The position numbers and the translations under genes are program-made. Positions 35,201 through 42,649 of a stretch of 64,000 bases of DNA are shown here, piece by piece (the stretch's first letter is position 1; the number at the start of each line of letters is the position of its first letter). The DNA comes from Xanthomonas sp. 10-10 (GTDB taxonomy: Bacteria; Pseudomonadota; Gammaproteobacteria; Xanthomonadales; Xanthomonadaceae), in the NCBI RefSeq assembly GCF_040182365.1, contig NZ_CP144460.1:4766935-4830934 (forward strand), read 5' to 3'. The notes under the pieces are model-generated. The model worked only from the letters and a program-made list of their open reading frames with translations, was not told where the DNA came from and searched no databases.

Positions 35201-36828
35201 CCACCATTGCTGGTGGCAACGAGCGCGCCGGTCACCGCGCCACTGCCAAGATTCAGCGCACCGCTGCTGGTGGCGGTGAGGTTGCCGGTGGCCAGCGTGC
35301 CCAGGGTCAGTGCGCCGCTGTCGGTGATCTGGGTGGCGCCGCCACGCAGGCTGACCGCCTGCTGGAAATCGTTACCTGCAATGGTCAGCGTGATGGCTCC
35401 CGTGCCGGCCCGCAGATCGCTGCTACCGGTGACGGTGAGGCCGGCATTGCCAGCCTGCTGGATCGCGCCATTGTTGCTGGTCGCGCTGAGGGCGCCGGTG
35501 ACCCTGCCGCTGCCGAGATTGAGCGTACCGGTACTGGTGGCGGTGAGGTTGCCGGTGGCCAGCGTGCCCAGGCTCAGTGCGCCGCTGTCGGTGATCCGGG
35601 TGGCGCCACTGGTCAGGCTGACGGCGCCAGCGAAATCGTTGCCGCCATCGGTCAGCGTGAGCGCCTGGCTGCCCAGCGAGAAGTTGCTGGTACCGCCCAC
35701 CGTCAACGCGCCCTGTTGGGCCAGATCGATGCTATTGGTCAGGCCCAGATTGCCGGACACATCCAGGAATCCCAGGTTGGCGATCCGGTTGGCGCCGCTG
35801 AAGCTGGCATTGCCGCCGATGCTGCCGAAGAAGGTGCCAGCGGTCAGCACGCCGCCCTGCTGCACGCCAACGTCGCTGACATAGCTGATGGCACCGCTGC
35901 CGGCATCGATGGTGCCATTGCCGACGATGCCGTTGCTGCCGCCGCCATTGGCCACCAGCGAGACGCTGCCGTCGCTACCGCCGGACAGCGCCGCAGCGCG
36001 GACAACGCCGCTGTTGTTGACCAGCGAGTCGAACACGCCCCGTGCCGCGCGCGCGCTCAGCGAGATGGTGCCGCCCGGCGCGATCAGGCTGCCGGAGTTG
36101 TCCACCGCGAACTGGTCCAACTGCAATTGCAGCGCTTTGTCGATGACCACCGCAAACCCGCCGCTCTCGAAACTGAGGGTGACCTTGTCGGCGCCGACCA
36201 GGTTGATGTTGCCGGCGCTGGCGGTGATGGTGCCGCTGTTGGCCACCTTGCCGCCGATCAGGTCGACGGCGCCGGCGGCGGCGTTGATGGTGCCGGCATT
36301 GGACATCAGCGCGACCGTGTTGCCGCCGGCATCGAGCACATCGTTGCCGCTCATGAAGTCCGAAGCGGTGGCTCCCAGGGTGCTGGCCACCAGCCCGCCG
36401 ACATTGATCTGCGCGGTGCTGCCGAAGATCATGCCGTTGGTGTTGATCAAGAACACCTGACCGTTGGCATTGAGATTGCCGAAGATCTGCGTGGGATTGC
36501 CGCCCTGGACCAGGTTGAGCACGGCCGCGCTGGAGGATGGCTGGTTGAAGGTCACCGTGGCCGCCGAGCCGATGTCGAACGTGGACCAGTTCAGCGCCAT
36601 GCGGTTGGAGGTCTGGGTGATGACCTGGCTGGCCCCGCTGGGCGCGTTGATGGTGCCGGTGCCGCCGGCGATGCTGCCGCCGGTGGGTAGTTGCGTGCTG
36701 GCCACCTGCGCGACGGCAGGCGCGCTGAGCGTGAACGCGGCGGCCAGCGCCAGCGCCAGTGGCGATCGACGCAGCAGGCGTTCGGAGCTGCGGGCTGCAA
36801 CGATGGAAGCGATGTGGTTGGCGTGCAT
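29233..36828 (-). CDS. Two-partner secretion exoprotein (filamentous hemagglutinin-like adhesin, TpsA)
   Basis: A 2,531-residue secreted beta-helix protein. An extended signal region (MHANHIASIVAARSSERLLR, then LALALAAAFTLSAPAVAQ) leads into the TPS domain, with FNQPSSSAAVLNLVQGG and GQVFLINTNGMIFGSTAQI. The remainder is modules of about 70 residues (NDFQGAV, LTLG, TGALTATSNNGAITQ and variants), including a 218-residue tandem duplication. There is no CdiA-type toxin module: the protein ends with a short Pro/Asp-rich tail carrying a CX8C pair. The ATG at 36828, 11 bases after tpsB, was chosen; the open frame continues upstream only as a shadow of tpsB. It probably mediates adhesion or biofilm formation and lies between ppkA and tssA. 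Confidence 0.92.
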   Translation of the reverse strand: MHANHIASIVAARSSERLLRRSPLALALAAAFTLSAPAVAQVASTQLPTGGSIAGGTGTINAPSGASQVITQTSNRMALNWSTFDIGSAATVTFNQPSSSAAVLNLVQGGNPTQIFGNLNANGQVFLINTNGMIFGSTAQINVGGLVASTLGATASDFMSGNDVLDAGGNTVALMSNAGTINAAAGAVDLIGGKVANSGTITASAGNINLVGADKVTLSFESGGFAVVIDKALQLQLDQFAVDNSGSLIAPGGTISLSARAARGVFDSLVNNSGVVRAAALSGGSDGSVSLVANGGGSNGIVGNGTIDAGSGAISYVSDVGVQQGGVLTAGTFFGSIGGNASFSGANRIANLGFLDVSGNLGLTNSIDLAQQGALTVGGTSNFSLGSQALTLTDGGNDFAGAVSLTSGATRITDSGALSLGTLATGNLTATSTGTLNLGSGRVTGALSATSNNGAIQQAGNAGLTVTGSSDLRAGTGAITLTIAGNDFQQAVSLRGGATQITDSGALTLGTLATGNLTATSSGALNLGSGAVTGALVATSNGGQISQAGALTVGGTSTLDSGSASTALTAVGNDFVGALTLTGTGIAVRDANDLTIAGLTNGSNGAVALTAGGALSLPAQAIATGTGALSLSALGGGLSTAGALSGNQVNLRARDALNLGHSIQASGNLLLTSDTGAITQTAGLLAVTGTTDATAAAGTGAISLNGAGNDFGGAVSLTGRTALVNDSNALTLGAITTTALTATSHGNLNLGQGSIGGSVTANSNGGAIIQGGALTLTGPATLNAGSGAIALDNGGNDFQGGLTLVGTGIAVSDRDTLTVTSLTAGSGGDVTLTAGADLVLPTQAIDLGAGNLRLSAQGGALATKGALSANQISLNARDGLTLDHDIDADSTLALTATNAAITQGGGAISAGALGTVNAGTGAISLLGPGNDFKAGLDLTGGAIGIYDRNDLSIVSLTSAANSAVALTAGGTLSLPAQSIDTGSATLQLRSDNGSVSTAGALRGGNVSLNGRNGITLSHDITTSGNLQLGTTGAALTQLSGTLAIGGTTSVDAGSGAVVLNGASNAFTGALSVTGGAVQINALGALTLGSFNANALTLRSGGALSFGQGSATTTLTATSASGGITQTGGLAVGGAAQFNAGTDNITLNASDNDFGGAVGLSGNAVQVVDRDRLTLGNSSVGSLLVNSNNTAIDQQGALTVSGSSRFDAGSGNITLTDGANNFTGTVNLSGGAVQVVDADTLRLGNLNTGALTVTSTGALNLGTGSTGALTATSNNGAITQAGALTVNGLGSIDAGSATVALTDIGNHFAGTLNLTGGATQIVDTSTLTLGSLNTGALTVSSTGALNLGTGITGALTATSNNGAITQTGALTVTGTGSINAGSGTIALTDANNEFQGALGLTGNGIAVTDRSLLQVSSINGNTSGDIALTAQTLDLPASAISAGTGSLTLTSTGSAFSTGGALSGANVVLTARDGLTLAHTVNAGNALTLRTTNAAINQTGGQLLVGGATTVNAGSGAIALANANDFTGAVALTGGATQIVDTNTLTLGSLNTGALTVSSTGALNLGTGSTGSLTATSNNGAITQTGALTVTGVGSINAGSGTIALTDANNEFQGALGLTGNGIAVTDRSLLQVSSINGNTSGDIALTAQTLDLPASAISAGTGSLTLTSTGSAFSTGGALSGANVVLTARDGLTLAHTVNAGNALTLRTTNAAINQTGGQLLVGGATTVNAGSGAIALANANDFTGAVALTGGATQIVDTNTLTLGTLNTSALSVTSNAALNLGQGTVNGALAATSNGSVINQTGALTINGASNLNAGSGAIALTDANNDFVGAVAATGDGIALVDRNDLQLAAVQGTGDGAVSLDAGGALLLTSTVDTGSGALDAIARGGLLTTTGALRGGEVQLSGANGIVLGNRIAASGGLALRSNNAAITQSAGTLQVAGNSSVDAGSGAIVLDAAGNDFQGLLALSGGATRVRDANALTLGALTTGALDVASNGALNLGFGLVNGDLDAASNGGAVSQTAALTVTGAARINSAGASIALADAGNDFQSAVNLSGGDTRVGDRNGLTLGNLDVGTLDVASGAGLDLGQGRIGGTLVARSGSNGAGGTGRLTAQAVSRPAATDTGITQQGALTVVGTSVLDAGTGAIVLTDAGNDFQGSVQANGGSIALVDRNDLAVAAQASGAVALQAGGQLSTSGAIAGNAVALSSGGALQLGHDVSSAGNLGMRSGGAITQSGGSLRAAHLSGSATGAATLTGAGNAIGTLGAFSAQGLDVVSAGALQVSGRVDGGNLLRLRSGDALLLDGQLSAATTWLQAAAGIRQRAGSTIGTNLLSGSAGGPVLLGDATTFIDNRVVRLGDFTASNGFSLTNAGDLTLVLANGSSYSVDAGNSALLLSVRGDLLQEGRAPLRDGTGNFSATGRIGTQQDPIYLIGTGAQVIGAVGAPPAYFNATTAEGGLLDLSGGSSFNVPASAFAGRAQSSASRTIAFVDLSASGTPYRAFGLVRPGLRLPDDQQPACDAGDPDAVCTPQ
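31540..32847 (-). repeat. Two tandem 654-bp near-identical units within tpsA
   Basis: The DNA at about 31540-32193 is repeated at about 32194-32847 with few differences; the offset is exactly 654 bp (218 codons), so the duplication is in frame. At protein level residues about 1327-1762 contain twice the block NNEFQGALGLTGNGIAVTDR to ALANANDFTGAVALTGGATQ. Such recent repeats make the adhesin length prone to change by recombination. Confidence 0.9.
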
Positions 36829-36839
36829 GCGCAGATCCC

Positions 36840-38525
36840 TCAGAAGGTGAAGCCGAAACGCGTGTAGATGCGGGCGTCGTCGCGTCCATCGGACGCATCG
36901 CGGCTTCCGGTCGGCAGTGCGGCGGTGAGGCGCCATTCGAAATTGGCGTACTGCGGCAGGCGGAAGGTGAAACCGACGCCGGCGGCATCGAACGTGGATG
37001 GCGCGACCGCACCGTTGGCCGCGTAGACGCGCGCGTGGTCGGCGAACACGTCCAGCTCCAGCAGTTCGCGCCACGGGCGGCCGTTGAACGGCGAGGCGGC
37101 ATCGGCAAAGCCGGGCGCATCGACGTGATATTCCAGCGCGGCGTAATAGCCGCGATCGCCCAATGCATCGGACACCGGATAGGCGCGCACGCTGTCCGGC
37201 CCGCCCACGGCGAACTGCTCCAGCGGCGCCAGCGTGTCGTCGCTGTATTGGCCGCTGAACTTGAAATACAGGCGCTGGGTGCGGGTGAGATATTGCAGGC
37301 GCGTGTAGGACAACCGCGCCAGGGTGAAGTGGCTGTCGCGGTCGGGGCTGACCAGATCCGGATCGGCCGAGCCATCGCGCAAGGCCTGGCGCACGCTGAG
37401 CTGCAGCAGGTCCACGCCGCGCCAGCGCAGATCGGTGCGGCGCAGCGAGGCGCCGAGTTCGGCCACGTCGAAGGATTGGTCCGACAGCGTGACGCCGGCC
37501 GCATCCAGCCGCGATTTCTCGCGCAGGTAGCGCGCCGAGCCTTGCAGCTGCAGCAGATCGTGGTTGATGAATTTCCAGTCGGCGCCGGCATACACCACCG
37601 ACGTGGGGCCCTTGAGGCCGAGCCGGGCGAACACGCCGTTGCGCACCTCCAGCTCGCTGCGGCTGGCGCCGACCACCGCGCTCAGGCCCGACACCTGCCC
37701 GACCGGCAGCGCATACGACAACGCACCGATCTGGCTCTGCCGCGGCGCCAACGAATAGGCGTAGTTGGCGGCGAACACATCGCCCAGCCCGAGCGGGCTG
37801 TTCCAGGTGATGCCGGCCTGGGCGCGATAGCGGCCGGTGAGTTCGGTGCCGTAGTTGTTGCCGCCCAGGCTGATCACGTACGGGCGCGCGGCTTCGCTGG
37901 CGACCAGGACCACGTCGGTCTCGCCGGCGTTCTGGCCCGGTTGCAGTACCGACGATAGCGACACACCGGGCAGATCGCGTGCGTACAGCAGCGCGGTGTC
38001 CACGTCCTGCTTGCGTAGCGGGCGGCCCTGCAGCTGGCGCAGCGGCGCCGACAAGGTGTTGCCGCGATAGCGCGCAGCACCTTGCACGGTGACCTGGCCG
38101 ATCCGGCCTTCGAGCACGCGGATCTCGATCACCTGGTCCGGGCCGGGGGTCTGCGCCGGCAGGTAGGCGGTGCTGACGATGAAGCCGGCGCTGCGATAGG
38201 CCTGGGTGACGGTGTCGGCCACCGCCTGCAGCTGGTCGAAGCGCAGCGCCACCACCGGCTGGCCCTGCGCCAGCGCGGCGAACGCGGCATCGGCCACCGC
38301 CTGCACGCGCGCCGGATCGATGCCCGCCTCGGGGTAGTTGCCCACATCGCGCACGCGAAAGCCGCGCACGGGCAAGGTGGCTGCGGCATCGCCGCGATCC
38401 TTCACCGCCGGCAGCGTGGCGGCGCCTGCGGGCGCGACATCGGAGGCGCTGTGGTCCTGCGCCCGCGCAGGTGCGGCCAGCAACAGGCACGCGGACAGCG
38501 CCGCGGCCAGACACGTCATACGCAT
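36840..38525 (-). CDS. Two-partner secretion outer-membrane transporter (TpsB, ShlB/FhaC/HecB family)
   Basis: A 561-residue outer-membrane protein. Signal peptide MTCLAAALSACLLLAAPARAQ; POTRA region with FRVRDVGNYPEAGIDPARV and VIEIRVLEGRIGQVTVQGA; then a 16-strand barrel with the L6 loop motif AVGGPDSVRAYP (VRGY-like) and a terminal Phe (RFGFTF) as needed for BAM recognition. It exports the TpsA protein encoded 11 bases downstream. The ATG at 38525 (or 38519) overlaps the stop of the small membrane protein gene by about ten bases, so it is probably translated from the T6SS mRNA. Confidence 0.93.
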   Translation of the reverse strand: MRMTCLAAALSACLLLAAPARAQDHSASDVAPAGAATLPAVKDRGDAAATLPVRGFRVRDVGNYPEAGIDPARVQAVADAAFAALAQGQPVVALRFDQLQAVADTVTQAYRSAGFIVSTAYLPAQTPGPDQVIEIRVLEGRIGQVTVQGAARYRGNTLSAPLRQLQGRPLRKQDVDTALLYARDLPGVSLSSVLQPGQNAGETDVVLVASEAARPYVISLGGNNYGTELTGRYRAQAGITWNSPLGLGDVFAANYAYSLAPRQSQIGALSYALPVGQVSGLSAVVGASRSELEVRNGVFARLGLKGPTSVVYAGADWKFINHDLLQLQGSARYLREKSRLDAAGVTLSDQSFDVAELGASLRRTDLRWRGVDLLQLSVRQALRDGSADPDLVSPDRDSHFTLARLSYTRLQYLTRTQRLYFKFSGQYSDDTLAPLEQFAVGGPDSVRAYPVSDALGDRGYYAALEYHVDAPGFADAASPFNGRPWRELLELDVFADHARVYAANGAVAPSTFDAAGVGFTFRLPQYANFEWRLTAALPTGSRDASDGRDDARIYTRFGFTF

Positions 38526-38953
38526 ACGTCACTTACCCCTGAAAACATCCGTTGTCGCGCAGACCCCACGTCCCGTGCTGCGCATGCGGCGGTCGGCATG
38601 CCTGCATGGAGATCGGCGTGGTTGCGCTCGCCCCTGACTGAACGCCGGTCGAACCCTGGCGTACATTTATGGAATGTTAGCAACATTAGTGCGACGACGG
38701 TCACTGTTACGACAATTGCCATGGCACGTCTGCGCAATCGGCTGACGCGATCACGCTGCCGCGGCGGACTGGAGCGGTCGTCAAGCAGCCGCGGCTGCGG
38801 GTTGCGCAGGGTCGTCCCCTGCGCCTGGCGCGCGGCGTCCAGCACGCTGCGCCGACGGGCGCGGTACTGCGCGCGATCGATCTGGCCCAGCTGGTGCGCC
38901 TGGGCCAGCGCATGCAGCTGGGCGTTGGCAGGGTGCTGCGTGCTGCCGCTCAT
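38516..38953 (-). CDS. Small single-pass membrane protein between ppkA and tpsB
   Basis: A 145-residue frame that starts MSGSTQHPANAQLHALAQAH at an ATG overlapping the ppkA stop (ATGA at 38953-38950). The N-terminus (AHQLGQIDRAQYRARRRSVL) resembles short helical oligomerisation motifs of the SHOCT type; one membrane helix follows a basic stretch (AMAIVVTVTVVALMLLTF). The remaining tail is low in recognisable structure and its stop overlaps the tpsB start. I cannot name it. The overlap on both sides suggests it is really translated and links the phosphorylation module to the adhesin pair. Confidence 0.6.
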   Translation of the reverse strand: MSGSTQHPANAQLHALAQAHQLGQIDRAQYRARRRSVLDAARQAQGTTLRNPQPRLLDDRSSPPRQRDRVSRLRRRAMAIVVTVTVVALMLLTFHKCTPGFDRRSVRGERNHADLHAGMPTAACAARDVGSARQRMFSGVSDVCV

Positions 38954-41900
38954 GGCAGCTCCCGCAGCACGCGAAAGCCCACGTCCGGTTGCGCCGAGCC
39001 GTTGTCGGCGCGGCTGGCCTGCACGGTGCAATCGGACCAGTAACTGGCAAAGCTGCCGCCGCGCGCCTGCACGCCCGCGCCGCTGGAGACCCACTCCCAG
39101 ACATTGCCGGTGAGGTTGATCAGCCCCCAGGGATTGGCATCGCGGCCACGCGCCGACACCGGCGCGCGTACCGTATCGGCGGCGCTGGCGGTGGGCGGCA
39201 CGCAGTTGCTGTCCTCGGCCTGGCGCCAGTTGGCCGCGGCCTGCGCAGCATGCAGCCATTCGGCATCGCTGGGCAGGCGATAGCGCCAGCCGCCGCTGCC
39301 GATGGTCAACCAGCGCAGATAGGCACGGGCCTGGGTCAGGCTGATGTTGCGCACCGGTGCACGCGCCAGTTCGGGGGTGCTGGCGGCCTGCGCGGTGCAG
39401 CGGCCGGTGGCCTGGCAGAACAGGTTGAAATCGGCCACCGCCACCTCGCCGCGCGACAGCGCATACGGCTTGCCGCCGCCGATGCCGGGCACCACCACCA
39501 GCATCGGGCCGCGGGTGTCGCCCAGCGTGTCGAAACAGGCCGCGCCACGGCCGGGCAGGCCGGCACCGCCGCAGGGGTCAGGGCCGGTGGGCACCGGCGG
39601 CAGGCTGGCGTCGTCGTCCACGCTTACGGGCAAGGCGGCAGTGGCCGTGGTGCCGCGCGCTGCGCCGGTGGTGGCATTGGTGGGCTTGGCCGTGGATTTG
39701 CCGCGCGCTGGTTTTGTTGTCGGGGTGGGCGCCGTTGCATCGGTGGCGCTGCCGGCGGGCACGCTGTCGGATGCGGGCGCATCGACGGCAGGCGCACGTT
39801 GCAGGCGTGCGGACAGCGTGCCTTCGGGCAGTTGCCCGGCGGCTTTCATCTGCGCTTCCAGTTGCGCCATCGCAGTGGCATCGCTGCGATACAGGGCCTG
39901 CAGGCGCTGCCCCAGTTGCTGGCGTTGGTTGGCCGGCAGGTTGGCGGCGCTCATCACCGCCGCGATCGCCGCGTAGCGTGCCTGCGCACTACGCAGTTCG
40001 GCACGTTGGCCGAGCATCTGCACGGCTTGCGCAAGCAGGTCGGCGGCCTGTGCATAACCGCCCTGCGCGAACGCATCGCCGGCGTTGTTGCGATACACCT
40101 GCGAGAGCAGTTGCGGGCCTTCGCTGCCCAGCAATGGATGGCTCGGTTGCAGCGTGCGGATACGCGCCAAGGCATCGCGGGTTTTGCCCAGATCGTTGGC
40201 GGCGGCAGCGCGGCGCAGCGATTCCACCCGCCCTTCCACTTCGGCCTCGGCGCTTTCGCGTGCCAGTGCCTGTTGCAGCTGTTGATCCAGTGTCTGCAAA
40301 CGTGTGCGCTGGGCGAGCAAGGTGCTGGATTGCGGAGCCAGCTCCAGCCCGAAGTCGACCAGGGCCTGCGCGCCGGCCAGCTGCGCCGGGTCGCTTTGCG
40401 GGGCGACCACGCCGCTGATGGCCGCGGCCACTGCGCTGGCCTGTGTGCTGCGCTCGGTGGCCGGCAAGGCGGCCAGTGCAGCAGCGATGCGACCGCGCCA
40501 GGCCGGATCGGTGCCCGGGCGTGCCAGATCCGCTGCCAGCGTCTGACGTGCGCTGCTGGCATCGCGCGGCAATGCAGCCACCGCGCTGCGTTTGGCTTGC
40601 TGCTCGGCCACCGCGACCTCGGCGCTGCGCAATTGCAGGCGCAACGACTCGGGGAAGGCGGCGCGCGCCTGATCGATCTCGGCCCGCGCGCTGGTGAGCT
40701 GCCCCGCCGCAACCGCCTGCGCAACGGCGTCATCCAGCCGCACTTCCAGCGCGGCGTGATGCAACAAGCTGCTGCCCGGGTCGATGCGGCGCACCTGGTC
40801 GAGCGTGGCCAGGGCGTTGTCGGCCTGGTTGCGGAACAACAGTCCGGCGTCGAGTTGACGATTGAGCGTGGTGTCCAGCGCATTGAGGCGCTGGTTCTTT
40901 TCGCGCTCGATGGTCTGCCGGCGCGCATCCAGCGCCGGCGAATACAGCCGCAAGCGATCACGCAGGGCAAAGACCTGCAGCGCGCCGCGGTAATCGTCGC
41001 GGCCGTTGGCCGGATTCCACAACGTGTCCAGACGACGCAGCAGGAAATCTTCGATCAGATCGCTGCGGTCGGTAAGCAGGCGGCGACGGTCGTCCGGCTC
41101 CAGGCTGGACAGCGCCTGCATGGCCTGGGTTTCGTCGCGATAGTGCTGCGGGTCCTGCGCGCCGAAGCGTGCGATGACCTCGGCCAGATGCTGCTGATGC
41201 AGGTAGCGCTGCACGCCCCACCCGCCCGTGCCCAGCACCGCCAGCGCGGCGGCGCCGTAGCCGAGCAAAGGCAGCGCGCGTTCGCGCAGCGGCACCTGGC
41301 GCAGGCCGTCGAGCAGCTGGTCCACGCGCTTCAACCGTTGCGCCGCCGGGAACGCCACCGCGGCGCACAGCGTGGCGTACTGGCGCCGGGTCAGGCCGGG
41401 CACCGGCGGCGGGCGACGGCCATCGCGCAGCGCCACTTCGGCGCTGAGTTTGTCGAACGGGTGCCTGCCGGTGAGCAGTTCGAAACACACGCAGCCCAGC
41501 GCGTACAGATCGTCGGCCGGTGTGGGCGCCTGCCCGCGGATCATTTCCAGGCTGGCGTAGGCCGGCGTCAACGCGCCGAGCGTGGCGGCATCGAACACGG
41601 TCTGTTCGCCGGACACGTCGGCGGCGTGTTTGCCGGCGCGCGCGATGCCGAAGTCGAACACCTTGGCCACGCCTTCGCGGGTGACCATGACGTTGCCGGG
41701 CTTGAAGTCCGAGTGCACCACGCCGGCGGCATGTGCGCGGATCAGCGCGCGGCCCATGCCATCGATCAGCGGCCACGCCTGCCTGAGCGGCATGCCGTTG
41801 TAGGCCTGTTCGCGGATCAGCGTTTTCAGGTCGCTGCCGTCGATGTACTCCATGGTCATGAAGACCAGGGTGCGATCCTTGTCGAAGTCGTACACCCGCA

Positions 41901-42645
41901 CGATGTTGTCGTGCGCCAGCTTCTGCGAGCGGCGTGCTTCGCGTTGCAACGCGACCAGCGAATCGGGATGACGGCGGAACTCGTCGCTGAGCACCTTGAC
42001 GGCCAGCCACGGGTCGCGATCGCGCGCTTCCACCTTGCGTTCGTCGCGCGCCAGATACACCACGCCCATGCCGCCGCGCCCGAGTTCGCGCTCCAGCAGG
42101 AAGCGCCCCTTGAGCAGGCTGCCGACGCTGGCATGGTCGCCGCCGGCCGCTTCGGCCAGATGCTGCCAACTGGACAGGCTGGCGGTACCTGCAGTGCCGG
42201 TACCGGTGCCGGTTTGCGTGCCCACGCCGGTCTGGGTGCCCAGGCCCAGGCTGGTGAGGCTGGGCAGATCGCCGGGCAGCGGCTGCGCCGGTTGCACGCG
42301 GGTGATGTCGTCTTCGAACGGCGCGGCAGCGGCGCGGCGCGGCATCACCACGGTGGCATCGTCGTCGACCGGTGGCGCGGACGGCGCAGCGGCTGGCGAG
42401 GTTACTGGCGGCGCTGCCGCTGCGCCATCGCGCAATGCATCCAGCCGGTGCATCAAGGTGGTGACGGTGACATCGTCCAGCAATTGCTGGCGTTGCAACT
42501 GCGACAGCGTTTCCACGCCGTCGCGGTATTCGGCATCCGGCACGGCCGCGCGCTTGCCCAGCGCGGCCAGCACGGCGTCCAGGTTCAATGCGCCGGTGCG
42601 CATGGCGGTGACCAGTTCGGTCACGGTGGCGGTGTCTTGGTGCAT
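38950..42645 (-). CDS. ppkA: T6SS-associated Ser/Thr kinase with formylglycine-enzyme-like sensor domain (PpkA-type)
   Basis: A 1,231-residue transmembrane kinase. Cytoplasmic part: a helical N-terminus, a Gly/Thr-rich linker, then the kinase domain from about 180, with LGRGGMGVVY (188-197), Lys217 in LAVKVL, catalytic HSDFKPGN (311-318) and DFGIAR (331-336). The loop is HSD instead of HRD, so it lacks the Arg that usually couples activation-loop phosphorylation. A membrane helix lies near 455-475, followed by a long periplasmic helical region and a C-terminal SUMF1/FGE domain (GLINLTGNVWEWVSSG, RGGSFASYWSDC, VGFRVLREL). It should phosphorylate the FHA protein and be opposed by PppA. ATG at 42645. 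Confidence 0.9.
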   Translation of the reverse strand: MHQDTATVTELVTAMRTGALNLDAVLAALGKRAAVPDAEYRDGVETLSQLQRQQLLDDVTVTTLMHRLDALRDGAAAAPPVTSPAAAPSAPPVDDDATVVMPRRAAAAPFEDDITRVQPAQPLPGDLPSLTSLGLGTQTGVGTQTGTGTGTAGTASLSSWQHLAEAAGGDHASVGSLLKGRFLLERELGRGGMGVVYLARDERKVEARDRDPWLAVKVLSDEFRRHPDSLVALQREARRSQKLAHDNIVRVYDFDKDRTLVFMTMEYIDGSDLKTLIREQAYNGMPLRQAWPLIDGMGRALIRAHAAGVVHSDFKPGNVMVTREGVAKVFDFGIARAGKHAADVSGEQTVFDAATLGALTPAYASLEMIRGQAPTPADDLYALGCVCFELLTGRHPFDKLSAEVALRDGRRPPPVPGLTRRQYATLCAAVAFPAAQRLKRVDQLLDGLRQVPLRERALPLLGYGAAALAVLGTGGWGVQRYLHQQHLAEVIARFGAQDPQHYRDETQAMQALSSLEPDDRRRLLTDRSDLIEDFLLRRLDTLWNPANGRDDYRGALQVFALRDRLRLYSPALDARRQTIEREKNQRLNALDTTLNRQLDAGLLFRNQADNALATLDQVRRIDPGSSLLHHAALEVRLDDAVAQAVAAGQLTSARAEIDQARAAFPESLRLQLRSAEVAVAEQQAKRSAVAALPRDASSARQTLAADLARPGTDPAWRGRIAAALAALPATERSTQASAVAAAISGVVAPQSDPAQLAGAQALVDFGLELAPQSSTLLAQRTRLQTLDQQLQQALARESAEAEVEGRVESLRRAAAANDLGKTRDALARIRTLQPSHPLLGSEGPQLLSQVYRNNAGDAFAQGGYAQAADLLAQAVQMLGQRAELRSAQARYAAIAAVMSAANLPANQRQQLGQRLQALYRSDATAMAQLEAQMKAAGQLPEGTLSARLQRAPAVDAPASDSVPAGSATDATAPTPTTKPARGKSTAKPTNATTGAARGTTATAALPVSVDDDASLPPVPTGPDPCGGAGLPGRGAACFDTLGDTRGPMLVVVPGIGGGKPYALSRGEVAVADFNLFCQATGRCTAQAASTPELARAPVRNISLTQARAYLRWLTIGSGGWRYRLPSDAEWLHAAQAAANWRQAEDSNCVPPTASAADTVRAPVSARGRDANPWGLINLTGNVWEWVSSGAGVQARGGSFASYWSDCTVQASRADNGSAQPDVGFRVLRELP

Positions 42646-42649
42646 GCGC

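Noticed and set aside
29700-36000. Regular repeats resembling a CRISPR array
   Set aside because: The repeats are in-frame protein modules of variable length and sequence without constant short repeats and unique spacers; no cas genes are present.
29236-36690. A 2,484-codon open frame on the plus strand opposite tpsA
   Set aside because: Repetitive high-GC coding DNA keeps the antisense frame open; the translation is a low-complexity Arg/Gly/Ala/Gln string without domains, while the minus strand encodes a complete TPS exoprotein.
29233-36828. Possibility that TpsA is a contact-dependent inhibition toxin (CdiA)
   Set aside because: No VENN-type motif or toxin domain at the C-terminus and no small immunity gene follows; tssA comes next.
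29233-38532. One 3,099-codon open frame on the minus strand covering both tpsB and tpsA
   Set aside because: The first 568 codons are in the wrong frame for TpsB, which reads perfectly in another frame at 36840-38525 with signal peptide and terminal Phe. The frame only becomes meaningful from the ATG at 36828.
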